Assembly (NCBI GenBank): GCA_018881555.1
Contig: JACAXG010000018.1
Location: forward strand, 434,001-498,000
DNA: 64,000 bases
Direction: 5' to 3'
Origin: Amblyornis subalaris
Lineage: Eukaryota; Chordata; Aves; Passeriformes; Ptilonorhynchidae
Below the pieces are notes generated by a model, which saw nothing but the letters and a program-made list of their open reading frames with translations, was not told the origin of the DNA and did not search any database. Shown here in pieces: positions 1 to 23,228 of the stretch (position 1 is the stretch's first letter; the number at the start of each line of letters is the position of its first letter). The position numbers and the translations under genes were made by a program.

Positions 1-4138
<4,138 letters not shown>

Positions 4139-7100
4139 TGACTGGGAGCTTTTCTACCCACTAAGTGCTCACGTTGCTCAGTTGCTTTTGAAAACTGAGA
4201 CAGACAGCAACTTCCATNGAAATCCAGACCACTTAAATCCCATCTAATTTGGGACTGCAGAAATACAGACTTGAAGTTCAGGCCTCGAAGGAATTCCTCA
4301 GGGTTACACCGATGCTGCTGCTGTGATGGTTTTCACTACTAATGGCACAATAATTTGNCACAAAGAGAAGTGGCAAATTCCCTTGCATCTTCATCTCCAG
4401 CTCATTTTCCAGAAAGATTTGGTGGTTAGGGCACACTGGTAGTGAGCGGAAGGTTCAAATTCCCTCGGATGGAGGGACCTGGCANCCACATTATTTTTGG
4501 CATGGTGTCACCCTTTTAAAAAGAAGGTTCTCTGCAGAGATACCTGTTTGAATGGCTCTGGATGGAGAAAAATCCTTCAGCTTCCTGAANGCCATTCAAA
4601 TTTACTAATTCTGGTTTAGCAGTGTATCATCTGTTACAGTTTTTGCTGGGAATGCAGACTTCTGGGAAAATGGGATTTTGTCATCTTCCACTCCTCTCTG
4701 TTCAGTGTCTGCAAACATGGAAAATCCCAAGGCAAGGGCTGCAGTTGCAGATCCTAACCAGATTACTAGTATTTATGTTGGACATTGCCAGTCTGAAATG
4801 TGGAGGTCAGTGAAGTAGTGTGGGAAACTATCACTGCAGTTGCAGTAGCTTGTTTTAAGATCTTGAAATCCAGCCTTTTAAATACATGTATAAGTCTGAA
4901 TGCATCAGACTCATCAAGCATTTGCCATGCTGTGCTCTGATCTAACCTTATATGGTACTTATTTTTCTAAGAATAAATTGTATTTTTCCAAATACAATTG
5001 AATTAAACACATAGGAATTTCCTGATGGCAGATAGTTTTTCTGCAGAAGAGGGAGACATAAAGTGCAGCTTAAGAGGTACAAATTCTGCTGTGGGCTAAT
5101 ATACTAAATGGAAAATTAATCTGTAATTTCCTATTTTGCAATATTTGAATATACCTTTTGGGGGTTTCTGGTTTGTGTGNGTTTGGTTTTGACTGTGAGT
5201 TTGTATTCTATTTTAGAAAATGCACTCTCTATTGTCATTTTAATAGAAACTAATCACAGTCATGTATTTGTTAGGCTTCTTCTAACAGCAGTATCTTCTT
5301 CTAAGTTTCAAAGTCAAGCACCATGCAAGTGTCCCGCTAGTTGAGCTAGCATTTCAAAAACACTGATTGGAATGAAGAGAAATTCATAAGTCATATTCCC
5401 TTCCAAGGGAATTCCGCTGTAATTAGATCATAGTAACTGCACCCTTATTTCCTGTGTTGGTCTAAATTCGGGTTTAGTAATACTGAATTCATTGGCGTTT
5501 GTCAGACGTTCTTTCATAAAAATTGGGGGTTTTTTTTAATTGTATATAAAGCATCCTTACACAGGCAGACAGAGCAGTACTAGATTTTTCCATATCCCAG
5601 ATGCATTCCTGCTACTTTAAAACAAGAAAAAAAGAGATTTTGAGCAGTTGCATGATCACACAGTTGTGTATTCTGTGTATCTGCTAAGCATTTGGAGACA
5701 GTCTGACAGCACTTGATTTAGCTCCTTCATGCTGCAAAGCTCTCTCTTAATAAAATCTTTCAAGTACATGGCAGTGCTACTGTGCTCAACTTCCAAGTCC
5801 TCGGTGCTGCTTCAGCCCTTTGCGTCTGCAGTACAAATTGCCTGTCCCAAAGCTAAACAAAAATGATCTGTGCAGCTCTTGCACAACTCCAGTGTTTTCC
5901 AGAAGTATGGCCTTTNGAGAAAAAAATAGGCATTGCTTTCTGTATTTTTTAAAATGTAGAAAGACTCAAAGATTTTTTAAAATTTTTTTTTTTTTTTTAA
6001 TATTATGTAAAAAATTACGTTTTGGTCATTCAAGTCTTACTTAAAATGAGCTCCTGAAAATCATGTGTGGCTTTGTGTAGGACATTCTTATACTGATAAA
6101 GAGGTCACTGATTTATCTTGGGAGATGTGGTTTTAGCTTTCCCTGCCTGTCACTCACAGGGCCAAGATCATTTCCAGTGCTCCATCCCTTACATGTGATT
6201 TCTGTAGTTAATAAAACAGGCAGATCCAGGGACTGACAATGACAAAGGACTCTGCAACCACATTTTTAAATCATAAGATGCCTTCTTGGTCAAAGATACT
6301 GCACCAGTGCATGCTAGTTGAGGCAGGTTATCACCTAGGAGCAACGTGTTCTTATGAATTCATATGTTAAGTGTCAAATAAAAGCTTTACTCTTAATTTC
6401 AAAAAGCTCAAAATGGCTTTGGAGGCCAGATTGTCCTTTGAACAGTAACCCAATCTTTTTTTTTTCAATTCAGCTGTAATCAGTATAAAATATATTTATT
6501 AAGTAAATAATTTTAAATTATCTATTGGAAGACAAATTCTAAATAGATGCAAAATATTTTAGACCTTTTATTGTAAAGATGACAGCAAAAAAGCCCCAGC
6601 TGATAAACCTAGTGCAAATTGAAGTCTAGACTGGAAACCACAAAGGGAGTTTCAGATTTACCGGCTAACAAATGCTTGATGAAAAAAGATAGCTGATGTC
6701 ACCAAAGAGCCTGTCAAGACTTTGGAGGAAGGAGTGAAGCTAGTATAAATTCAGGCTAGAGCTGAGATCATCTCAGTAATATGGTGGGCAACAAAAAGTG
6801 GTGGAATTTTCCAGATTTGAGTCCTAAAATGTTCCCACAAAAATGTGCATGAAAATGTGTGCAGTTACACACTCTGACCCAAAAATGATCTTTTTCCATG
6901 AGTGCTTGACTATATGTGCATCTGTGTGCGCGTTTGTGGTCAAGTAAGATCTGAAATTTTCCTGTTTGTCTCAGCACATCCAACAGATTGGTGAAACTAC
7001 ACTTATTTGTCAGCATCCCTGGGAAATGCTGCATTAAAAATAAAAGGACTAGTAACAACATCACCTTACAAGAATATGCTTTTTTAGTGGCTTTGTTTGT

Positions 7101-8388
7101 GCAGATGAATGTGTTCTGTGTGCNGAACCTTCAGACTAGGCCACAGAAAACTGCTCTCGATATTAAAAATACATGGATGCCAGAGAAATTAAGTTCTGAA
7201 GTAGCNTGTTGTAGAAGATCGGTAGAAGAGGGANATGGTCATGGTGACTGGTCCCAAGGTTTTCTCTTCCTCTTCCTCCTGAAAAAATATATTTCTAATT
7301 TATTGTGTATGGGAGGTAATCTATCATTTTGGAATACTGGCCTTGATTTTCATTTTTCCCTAACGTTANGCACCGTTTGTTAACTACTCTTATTTTGTGG
7401 TGTTCTGCCATTGTGCAGCAATCTCCTTAGCTGAGGGTCTGTAACTGAGCTGTAAGTGAGTCTTCTAGCCATAAACAGACATTTCTTCATCTATCAATTT
7501 GACAGTGTTCAGTTCTGAACTTGTAATAAGGGGGATGTTTTCCCCTCAAGGGAGAATAAAATCATGGTTGGGACCATACAAAGACCCTGCAACACTCCTC
7601 ATAGGGCCGTTTACCTGGTTGGCCTACCTAGTTTTCGTGTCTGATTAACTGCATGTTGTCTCTCATAAAAGTCTTTGAAAACATCTTTTTTTTTTCCACT
7701 GTCTGGAGCTTAGTGTGGGGAGTCAAGTAACTTCTGGCCTCCAGTCTCNATGTGGACAGAGCTTTACTGAAGAGCAAACTACTGACAGAGCTGTTCTTCT
7801 GCCAGAGTAAATCGGCACAAAATTGAGCTTGTAACTGTAAACATTGTGTGGCTGCTTTTGCTTTCTATGGGAATTTCCAGCTAGAGATCTTCAACACTTC
7901 AAACATTGCTTTCTGGGCTTATGTAATGTTCCCCAAAGAAGTTACTATCTCCACTTTGTAGCTGAGCAGAGTCAAATGCTGAATGGTCAGGCCTTGAAAC
8001 TGACTAAAAAAAGTGTGTTTGGGGATAAATACTCAGTACCAGTGATTTCCATGCAGTGTTTGTTAATTTATAGAAAACTTAAAGAANGTACTATGACCCA
8101 AGACAATCAGGCCAGGTTCTTTTCTCCACTCCACATAATCACCAACAGCTAAAGCTGTGCAAACTAAATTAAACCTCCCAGGAATTACACCCCTGTTGTC
8201 TCAAACAGATGGTTTGAAATATCTCAGTTNGAGTCACAGCAAGGTCAGTGAGTTTGCATAAGAGCTATTTAGGGCCTCACCTGCAGAGGTGATGGACCAA
8301 GCTGTGTGTGGGAGCTTTGACCAGTCTGCAGGACTCTGCCAGTGGGTATGGACAGAGCCAGAGGATGCCAGCTTGGCTGTGAACCAGA

Positions 8389-8391
<3 letters not shown>

Positions 8392-8428
<37 letters not shown>
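8392..8428. repeat. (GT)n microsatellite
   Basis: About 18 uninterrupted GT dinucleotides inside the 9.3 kb AFAP1 intron. On the - strand it creates spurious poly(His-Thr) open frames. Confidence 0.95.
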
Positions 8429-10363
8429 CTGGCACCATGGAAAACAACACATTACTTAAAAGAAACAGATGTATATGTAAATTAAAAAAAAACCAACCAA
8501 ACCACCCGTGAATACAGAACCACAAACATCCTATTTACTTGTTTTCTCAGTGATAATTTTTCTTTGGGTTCCCTGGCTAAATTCACTAACACAAGCTGTA
8601 GCAGTCAGAGCAGAACCCAGGAGAGCTGACCTGGTCTCTGCTTTCACCACTAGATACTGTTCCTCCTCTCCTACTCGCAGCTTTGGATGGAAAATTATTT
8701 AAATCACACCTAGCTCAGATCTACAGCCTAAAGTGAGATCTCTGCATCTCTACATTTCTGCACTGCCCAGGCTGGGGATGCAGCTCCTCTTGTGCAGGGT
8801 ACCTCTGTCCTTGGAGCAGCAGTGCCTCCAGCCACCCTCCCCAGCCTCCTTCCCTGGGCTCTGCCTGATCCAGTGGCCATATATGGCAAAGGACTTCATG
8901 GCAATAACACAGGAGAAATGATACAGGGGTTGTCTTGGTTGACTAAGTCAGAAAAGTATTTTTAAGGGGATACACAGGCGCTAAAGACAGGCTTGCTGAC
9001 TGTTAGTCTGCCAGAATCTCATCCTCACTTTGCTTAGAGAAATGGCAGTTAGGCAGAAAGATTAATCTTTTCAGGCTAAGGGATGCTTGAGAATAATGTT
9101 TTCCAGTACAGAAGGTAAAGGGGGTTTCTTTTTGAGACTTAAAGTGTTGGCTATGGTGGGAACAATTTCTGCCTTTCCTGCCTAGATTTTCCTCTAGGTA
9201 AACTCCTTGGGGCATTTCTTCTCTGCAAAACACGAAGTTTTGCCTCTCTCCTAAGGAAGGGGATATTGACACTAACATAAGTCGTGTGAAAGGATCCACA
9301 AGAGAGACAAAATGAGAATTTAGTCATGCCAAAATGACAGAGAGTCCCAGAAAGTCTGTACTCTTCCAGCAGTGAAAAAGGAGTGTTTCAGGAATGAGAA
9401 ATAGTGGCTTGCATCTGGAGCCAAACGCTTTTCCCTCTGCTATGTTGTGCTTAAGCAGATTTCAGTTTTACCATATTCCTATTTTCAGAGTTAAGTGGCA
9501 GAGCCAAGGGATACAGCCCATCCCATTTCTAGCAATTCCAGTATTTGCGAAACATGTGGGCAAAGGGGGACAAGTGGGTGGGTGGCTGGATGGATTCCTT
9601 GCCTGGTTACATAAAGTAAAGCAAATGTGCAGTCAGGCTGTCAGCTTTCTGTCTTGAACTTGACCGGACTAAAAGTGTGAGCTGCTCCTGTGAGTTCCAT
9701 GACAACACAAGACGAAGCAAAATGCTGTAATCGCATCCCTGTGGTACGGACAGTCTGTAGCCTGAGCTCAATCCCTGGTATCCACCAGGAGAGAGGTCTG
9801 CAAGCTCCTTGAGNGCAGGACAACTTTTAGTGTTGTTTCTTATCAGGTCCCAAAGAGATCAGCCACAAGGAACTATCTACAAATGTACTTTTACTCAGAA
9901 TTTGTGTAGTTCCTGTGTGGCAGGGGCTGGCTGGAAAGCAGCTGGCTTTCTGGTTTTACTATAAAGCCAGTGCTTTTTATCTGGAGCTTGGATCTTTAAA
10001 GTAGCCAGAAGAATCTAATTTACTTTTTCTGCCTTTGCATGTAGAAAGAATAAATGTAGGGCAAGTATTTTGCCTCCAGTCCTAGTGTGTAATTTAAAAT
10101 AAAGTACAAGAATTACAGAAATTTGTAGGTGAATGCAGGTATGAAGTTTTTTAGTAAATGTTAGTGCCTCTGTAGTAAGATAGTTTTAAAGAGAGAAATA
10201 TTCCAGACATACCATGTGGCAGAAATTCCACTGACTTCACCCATGGCTTGGGGTGGGGAATCTTTCCAGCTTCCTACCTGCAAGTATTTCCCCTCTGTGC
10301 CTCATGTCACTGCACTCAATACCATACTCTGATATATATCCTGATCCACCTAGGGATTCAAGG

Positions 10364-10762
10364 TCTAAAGCACAAGTCTGGTGAGGGAGCTGGGGGTGTT
10401 TAGCCTGGAGGAAAGGAGGCTCAGGGGGGACCTTATCGCTCTCTACAACTGCCTGAAAGGATAGGGGCCAGATAGGGTTCGTCTCTTCTCCCAAGCAACA
10501 AGTGACAGGATAAGAGAAAACAGCCTCCTCTTCAGCAGGAGAGGTTTAGATTGGATATTGGGAAAAATTTCTTCACTGAAAGGGTTGTCAAGCACTGGAA
10601 CAGGCTGCCCAGGGAAGTGGAGGGAGTCAGTCCCTGGAGATATTTAAAATATTGTGTAGATGTGGCGCTTAGGGACATGGTTTAGCGGTGGACTTGGCAG
10701 TGCTGGGTTGAGTTGGACTCGATGTTAGGGGTGTTTTCCAATGAAACGATTCAGTAATTCTA
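10364..10762 (+). mobile_element. CR1 non-LTR retrotransposon, 5'-truncated 3' end
   Basis: About 400 bp resembling the 3' end of avian CR1 LINEs. Recognisable blocks are GAGCTGGGGGTGTTTAGCCT, AGGGGGGACCTTATCGCTCT, CACTGGAACAGGCTGCCCAG and the end near ATTCAGTAATTCTAT. It lies in the same orientation as AFAP1 and has no coding capacity. Divergence from the remembered consensus suggests an old insertion. CR1 copies are the dominant dispersed repeat of birds and support an avian source. Confidence 0.93.
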
Positions 10763-12377
10763 TAAATAAGGAATAATAATACAGTTCAGATTGCAGAAGC
10801 TTTTTCCAGGTCTGCATTTGAAAGTGGCAGTTCTGAAAACTGCTAATTGTAACATCGTAATGGTAATTGTGGTACTTAAGATTCTTGCAATGGAATAACA
10901 GAAGATTATTTTAAATGTATTTAGTTTTGAGGTTATCCAAAGAAATAAAAGATTTTCAGTTTTCTGATCACATTTGCTCATACATTTAAAATATTCGAAT
11001 AGATAGTCTGTTTATGATCTCGGTTTGATTTTCCTGGCAGATCACCCTGTGTGTGTCTAGATGTAATGTACAAAGGCATTTGTGGTGAGAAAAAGGGAAT
11101 TATTTCCTTTTTCTAATGTGTGAGAAAACTTAAGCTATTAATGGAGTATTTGCCATTACAAGGTGTTCTCAGTACAGCTTTCCACATGATGCCGTTTTAT
11201 TAAAAATAACACATTTGGGGATTCCTTTTTTTTTTCATTTCTAGTTTTGGAGCTATTGAGATACATTTATTCATATTTTTACACATTTCATTGCAATGGA
11301 TAAAAGTTTGCTGAACTCCATTCCTCACTCTTGCTCACAACTATTTTTTAATGAAAATAGTGATCTTTTGTTTTCATATGGCTCCAGGGTATGGAACATA
11401 GAAAAAACTGACAAGAAGTTTTGAGTCTTGTGATTGAAATTATGCAAGTTGGCAATACTGGTGGAATGTTTTATCCTTAAAATTTTGAGCTAAAGCTATA
11501 TGCATGTGAAAACCAGATTTATAATGGCAGCTGTCTGCAAACGTAATTACAGAGAATGCATCCAGGCAACCATTATATATTAAAGGCATTTCATCCTGGT
11601 GAGCTGTAGAAGAACGAGTTTTACGCTGTGCATTGAACACCATTATATTGCACATAGAAGGTGATGAGCAAGTCTTTGCCAGTGAACCTTTTGAACCCAA
11701 ATGAAGTGTTGGACCCTTGAATATGCATTTATTTTAGATCCTGACACTACCTCCCTTTTGATAATGTGTCATTTTTTTAATCAAAATTTAATTACAACCC
11801 AATTAAACACTTCAGCTTCTCCTTAAATATGTGGAGTATGATAAGAACCGGATTTACTTGAGTGCATGACTTTGCACATACTATTGAGTTAATGCTGCCA
11901 AATCATTTCCCTCTGTTCTGTCTGTAACTCCCATTACAACCTGCCTTTGCCAAAATTAACTAACTGTGTGGTGTGAGCGGATGCTGAAAACATGAGCCAT
12001 TGAATCAGGGTCATGCAGGAGACAGAAATGAATGTTCCCAGGAGCTGTACAGTCACATTTCTCTAGGAAGAAAACAGCAGTGTATTTACACCATACTGAG
12101 GACCAGCAATTGACAATAAAATAACACACATAAAAAAAAAATTCTTAAGGTTTTGGGAAATTCAGGGCTTTGTTTAACTCTGAGGTGCAAATGCTCTGCA
12201 ACAGATATATCTAAATTTTCTGTTGCAAATGACAAGTGCCATGAAATGCTGATCTTGTTTCTGGAAGAAAATATAGGGAAGTTCAGACAGTCAGGAAAGT
12301 ATGCTAAAGTGTTTTAAGACACTAGCTCAGAAATAAAAGTATAGGTTTGTTTCCCAGCTTTGCTTAGATTTTTTTAT

Positions 12378-12465
12378 GTGTCATTGAGTGAGTGATTTCA
12401 TCTTTTGTTCTTGGGCTCTCCCTCCGTAAAATGGGGCTGGTGCTCTTCCTTCCTTTATGGCATAT
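12378..12465 (-). mobile_element. Probable MIR-like SINE fossil
   Basis: The stretch around CTCCGTAAAATGGGGCTGGT resembles the reverse complement of the MIR core (usual form: CTGTAAAATGGGG). The similarity is short and degraded, so the call and boundaries are approximate. Confidence 0.5.
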
Positions 12466-13457
12466 AATGCCTGTAATTTATGATGTGCTCCTGAGTAGCA
12501 TATANGGGTCTTTGTAAGCCCATAAACATTTGATTTGTTTTAGCTTCACCCTTAAGGGGAACATAAGTGCTGGGAAAGGACTGTTTGGTGCCATCTTCTG
12601 CTTTTTAACAGTTTCCACATCAAAACTGTTCAGTTTGAAACTTGGCATGAGTTTGGATTGAGAGTCTGTTCTCATCAGCACAAGCAATTTCAGACTGATA
12701 ATGGGCTGGTGGTAACCTCACAAGAGATAAAAGCCTTAGCTGTGTCTATGGGGAATCATCAAACGTCTTTACTCATCGTGTGTTTTTACATTGATATCAT
12801 TTCAGATTTTTGAGTTCTTCAAATTCTATCAAAATATCAGTAAATTCCACATTCTAGATTTTTCTTTAACTTTTTAGAAACAGAAAGTGCCATTTCCATT
12901 TTCTACAAATGTGTTTTCAATCACTTTGACCTTTAACTCTAACTTAATATGCAATTATAATACAAAAATACCACTAAATACCACTGTGCAGTATTAACTC
13001 TAAGTTGATCAGCACTTCGTTAGTTCTCTGATGACAAAAAAAAGCATCTGTGGTAGTGTATTATACAAAACTCTTGTCCATTGTCTTGAGGGACCTTAGA
13101 TGTAATCCCACTTTTTCATCGTGATAAAATTAGTTTGGTGGTGTCAGCTGAGTTCGTATTGAAAAATTAGCANGTGGAAATCAGCAGTGCTATTGGTTTC
13201 TTTACTTAGGACAGCCTTGGAGCTTAGTATGTCTAGAAACTGAAACCTTCCACCTCTAGACATTGTGTCTCCTTCAGGTCATGCGTGAAATGACTTAGGG
13301 AGGGAGCATGGAGAAGTTGTTGTAGTGTCAGCCTGCCTGATACCTGCCAGCCTGGTAAACATCTGTGTGATTCTCCTTCTCAGCTCCTTTCACATCCATA
13401 TATAATTTCTCTGATTTGTATTTTGTGGATGATGAATGATTTGCCTTGTCTCCTAAG

Positions 13458-13550
13458 GTTATAAAAGATGTGTGCAGCAACTGTACGGGAGCTGTAGACT
13501 CCGACGGGCCATTGTCTAGTTCTCCAGTACACAAGGTGGAGCTGGAAAAG
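13458..13550 (+). CDS. AFAP1: AFAP1 coding exon: post-PH1 linker
   Basis: Thirty-one codons, phase 0 at both ends: [17 protein letters not shown], then [13 protein letters not shown]. Acceptor TCCTAAG|GTT, donor AAG|GTAAAG. It finishes the PH1 C-terminal helix and starts the Ser/Pro-rich linker. Compared with human AFAP1 the CSNCTG segment and the shortened proline run differ most, as expected for a flexible linker. Confidence 0.95.
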
Positions 13551-15017
13551 GTAAAGTTATCAAAATAATCAATGCAAAATTCCTTATGATTTCTCAAAGA
13601 GACACTGGTAAGCACTGGATGTAAATACTTGCTGACTTGTGTTGCTATTTCAGGCACACAGTCCCCATGTTGTTTTCATGTGTTTGGATATGTACGCACA
13701 TGCTACAGGGTTGAGGTTTCTGCCATGTCAGTTTGTTTGGCCACGAACAACTAGCAGACTGGCTCGTATCCAGCTTCTCTTCAGCCATAGAAGGGTGCAG
13801 ACTAATGAGTCTGNTACATGTGCTGTGATGTAGTGACACTCTCCATCAAATGCAAAGAGCAAGCAGGGGATGTCACTCTACAGGGATGTCACTCTTGGGG
13901 AAGAATAGATGGGAGATTATACCAAAGTTTTAAGGGAAAGTCTCTTATATTGGGGAATCTAGTCCTTGAAGAGCTCCCTGGGTATGCTGAGGTCACTGTT
14001 TTGGCAGACCCTTTAAGGCATTCGTGTCTCAGTACAGAAACTTGGCTACTCACATGTAGTTGTCTCCACTGCCTTGACTCAGCAGGATGTGAGAGCAGGA
14101 ATCAGAAAAGTGAGCAGCTTTGCAGTGAGTGATCGGTACATTACCAGCACCAGTTTGAGCTCCTGCTCTGTTAAGACATCCACGTGAGCAAATCCCTCTG
14201 CAGACCCTGCTTAAAAATCCCACTGACAAAAGTTTCATCACCCAACTCCTAATGGCAAGTGCGCCCCTGCCAGTGGCATTATGTGGCTTTGCTCCTGGGA
14301 AACCAAGAGCAAAGCTTGTTCCAGGACAGCTCAGACTTCCTGGTTTCGCAGGCAAAACTGTTGTGTTTGCATGTTTGCACACAGCTGCACAGTATTGACA
14401 AAGTAACTGAGAGTGTTGTAAAATAGTTTTTTTCTAAAATGCATGCCATGAAAAGGTGTAACAGCCCTTCTCATTTGTTCCTTTCTGTGATAATCTACAC
14501 ATCTTTNTGGTTTCACCACTCCTCAGTAATGTGGTCACAAAAACTGTGCTGACATAAGTTCTATCTGCTTCATCCCAGACCTCATGCATAACCATTACAG
14601 AATAATCGGTGCTAAAAATTTATTTCAACAGCCTTTTTTTGCACATATTCAAAGTACTGAAGCACCTTGTAGGAATGCACTTTTTTCTAATAAGTTGTAA
14701 TTGCAAATGCATATATGAAGCATTATTTAAATATACAATTTTTACCTGATTATCTGATCCGTGTAATTCTTTATTGCAACATTTAGAGCCTAGAAATACA
14801 TTAAAAGATACTGTGAATTGTGTATATTCCACTGTTTTGAATACACTTTCAAATACAGACTATTTTGTTGTTTCAGTGATTTTCTAAAGCCTCTAAAATT
14901 GAAGTTTTTACTATTTCCTATTTCTCTTCTAAGTGGATGAAATTGAAATTGACTCATGACACTTGATTTGACAAAGGTGCAAACATTGTATGTCAGCTAA
15001 TCTCTTTGCCCCTGCAG
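13551..15017 (+). other. AFAP1: AFAP1 intron
   Basis: Intron of 1.47 kb, GTAAAG to CCCTGCAG. It contains a short direct duplication of GGGATGTCACTCT near 13.87-13.9 kb. Nothing else was recognised. Confidence 0.85.
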
Positions 15018-15102
15018 AAGTTGTCATCTGAGAGGCCAAGCTCAGATGGGGAAGGTGCTGTGGAAAATGGCATCACTACGGTGTGCAATGGGAAAGAACA
15101 AG
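15018..15102 (+). CDS. AFAP1: AFAP1 coding exon: linker
   Basis: Twenty-eight codons plus one base: [28 protein letters not shown]. It enters in phase 0 and leaves in phase 1 through CAAG|GTATGT. The G joins TG of the next exon to give Val. The segment is serine- and acid-rich, part of the inter-PH linker. Confidence 0.96.
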
Positions 15103-18100
15103 GTATGTTTGGTGTAACGTGTGCATAGAGAGAGTGATAGGTAGTGAAATACCTGGCTTTTGTCTTTTCAAAATAGGCAGTAAAGTTTTTGAATGTTTTT
15201 TGTAGGATTCAGTTTAACTTGAAAGCTGAATTATGTCAAGAATGATTCCTTAAATTTTTGCAGTAACAGAAGGCATTTGATGTTATTGTACAGATAAAAT
15301 CAATATAATTAGTAAAAGGAAACAGAATATAGAAATTTTGATTTGGTCTTTTCTGTGTTGAAAGTACAGTTTTTCAGAGCTTGGGTGACCACTATAGGCA
15401 ACTAACAGGTTTTCTTAGTAACTGTATAGTGACAACATAAATAGTGGATGTAAAGCTTCCAAGCAAAAAAACCATCATTGAATACTAGAATGAAAGAATC
15501 ATGCATATTATATATACATACATGTATATATATGTACATTTTATATATGTGTGCGTATGCACAGATGTCTTTATATATAAACTCATATTACACATGATTA
15601 TTTTTATTAACCTCCTCTGCAAAGCAGAAGAAATTCTGTGCCTTCGTTACCTTGCCATATAGCAATGGCATGTTTGAGATAAGACATTTTTCTGCTGTTG
15701 TTCAATGCAGGGTAACATGAGCTGCAGTGAGCACAATGTCAATACTGGCCTTGGTGCCAGCGCTGTCTCGCCTTTTCACTCATTTCCTTTATCTTCTCCC
15801 TGGGTCATTTTCCAGCATTTCCTGGCTGTACAGATCTCTTGACATACCCAGCAGTATGGAACAATGTCAGGTTTTGTGGTTTGTGAAAGTTGTGGTACAT
15901 TTTTACATTTCACATTGTAAAATCTTCTACTAAGCTTTCATGAAGCTCAGTACCATTTTAGTCTTGAAATCTGCTGAGAAATATCTGTGACCCAAAACCT
16001 GTGTTGACCATGATGTCCAGAGGTACCTGGTGGTTCAGGTACCCCACAGAAGGTGTGCTGATGTAGCACATGCTGCTGGAAAAGCAACCTGACTTAGGTG
16101 CCTCAAGGAGGGTCATTTAAAATACCAGTGGCTTTTGAAAATTGACCTTCAATATATAGTAGTAAAATAATAGGCATTAATAACTGCAAGAAGATTGAAG
16201 TGTCTTGCATAAAGTTATGCTTTTTTAAAAATAATGGATAGGAAACATTAAGGGAAGTACATGGGAAGGAAGGCTTCAGAGAATGATCATCTCCAGCTGG
16301 CACCCACTGTCAGCCTCTGCTCTGCTCTTCACCAGCTGCTCGCTTTGCTGTGGGGAAGGAAATGAGAATAAAAGGCTTTTGTGAAAAAAATCACTGGCAG
16401 TTGGGCAATCAGTATATTCTTTAGACTCAAAAAGATTAAGTCATGAAGGCCTTATTTCTGCTGCCTCTCAGTTCTGCAGGAGAAAAAACAGCGATGTGAA
16501 GGCAGGACAGAAAACAAAACACTAGAATGGGCTTATACCACTGTCTGTTCATGCTCATGGGAATGATTCCTTTGGGCTTCTGTCTCATGGAAATGAGATT
16601 TTTCTCAGTCTCTGGCTTTTTTAGATGCTTTTCATCTTCTGCCTCACAACAGCCACAGTGGGCCTTTGGCTGCAGTTGTGTGGGATGGAAACCATGAGAG
16701 GGCAGGTGCTGTGCCCCCCAGGCAGGGGTTCCTGAGCAGATGGGATGGCCTTCCTCCCTCCAACAACAGAGCTTCTTGCATGTTTAGAGGGCACAGTATA
16801 AGTTGTGAACACCCTTCTCTTGAAAAAAAGATAATTAGACCTTGATGTGCTGGGGAGGAGTAATCAGCACTTGCCGAGCTGCTTTTCCCCCTCAGCACTG
16901 GCAGATTTGTACAGTCTTGGCTACACATACAATTTCTAGATAATGTTCCATGATTGCTAACAATTAAACTAAATATGATAAATTATCACATGGTGGGTCC
17001 CAAACTGCTTCTCTATTTTCCGTGAATTCTTCTTCGTAGCTCATCAGTTCATACAGTGATTTCTCATATGAACATTTTGTCCATTTTTTCCCTCAGTTTA
17101 TGCGAGTCTGTAACCACTAAGTGTTCCCTGTTGCAAAAGGAATTGATATGTCAGGGATAAAGATAGAGCAGCTCAATTAGTAACTATTTTAAATGTGTTA
17201 TTCATCAAAATCATGTATCGGGGCAAGTTGATGGAAATTTTTGCTGCCCTGTCATTTAGCAGAGAGACTTTTGCTCTGTCGATGGAATCCTGTTTAGGCC
17301 ACTGAATGCAGTTTCTGAAGTTTGTTTTGTTTGTTCTGTTTTGCAAATAAAAGGCCTGTTTTTTTCTGAATCTGTTTAATCTTAGAAAGTCTTTTTGTTA
17401 GGATTTTAATCAGGTAGGCACTTTTAAAAACTATAGCCATAGTCCTTGCCATATTGCATTCAGCAGCTCAGCATGCCTCAGTTCACAGAGTTGTAATACT
17501 ACTAGTGTCGAACAGAGTTAGTGGAAGCACAGACTGGATGTTAGCAAAATACCTCTTTTCAGCAGAGCTTCTTCTTTCCAATGATCACAGAAATTGCCAG
17601 CTTATAGCCATTGAATGTTTATACTGATCCCACTAGAATAATTGTTAGTAGTTAAGTTCATAAGTCTTGTCTTTCTAAAATGTCCATTGTGATATCTTAA
17701 CCTAATTGTACATAGCAGGAGTATTTTTGCTAGGCAAGCATATTCTGTCTTTTTTGTGTACTTAATTCTTGAAGTGTTTCGAAAAAAATGTTTAGGAACA
17801 ATGAAGAAATGTCTGACTGGATTTTTATAGTTGTGAGCTAAATTTGTATGCAGGTACCTCAGTCATACTGATAAATTAGATGATGACTGCTGCTGAAAGA
17901 GACTTGCAGTTTTATTAGATTAAGTAAAATTACAAGCTTGATTTTTGTCTTTATTATCCTTCAGAATGCCATGATTTTTATAACACAGAGGTTATTAGAG
18001 AGAGCATGTTATGTTTGTCTCATTGCAGTCTGCAACTTCTGCACAAATGTTCATCTTGCACAGGATATTTTTGTCTGAACTTCTGTTTTTATTCAGGCTC

Positions 18101-18144
18101 TCTCTATTTATTGGTGTAAACACACACTTTTGCTTTTTTAATAG
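15103..18144 (+). other. AFAP1: AFAP1 intron
   Basis: Intron of 3.04 kb, GTATGT to TTTAATAG. It includes an AT/TA-rich dinucleotide-like patch at about 15.50-15.60 kb. No exon, RNA gene or dispersed repeat was recognised. Confidence 0.85.
15505..15595. repeat. TA/CA-rich low-complexity tract
   Basis: Interrupted alternation of TATA, TACATACATG and TATATATG units in an AFAP1 intron. It is simple sequence with no gene. Confidence 0.7.
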
Positions 18145-18294
18145 TGAAGAGGAAAAAAAGTTCAAAAACAGAAGCCAAGGGCACTGTGACTAAAGTAACA
18201 GGGAAAAAAATAACGAAGATCATTGGTTTAGGAAAGAAAAAGCCATCAACAGATGAACAGACCTCATCAGCTGAAGAAGATGTTCCAACATGTG
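18145..18294 (+). CDS. AFAP1: AFAP1 coding exon: basic and Ser/Thr-rich linker
   Basis: The exon enters in phase 1 (G|TG = Val), reads [50 protein letters not shown], and leaves in phase 1 through TGTG|GTAAGT. It is a strongly basic stretch followed by an acidic Ser/Thr motif just before PH2. In AFAP1 this linker is the serine/threonine-rich region linked to PKC control. Confidence 0.97.

Positions 18295-23228
<4,934 letters not shown>

Noticed and set aside
8234..8525. Minus-strand frames with a His-Thr repeat
   Set aside because: Produced by the (GT)n microsatellite.
10237..10494. 85-codon minus-strand frame overlapping CR1
   Set aside because: Antisense of a CR1 non-coding 3' end.
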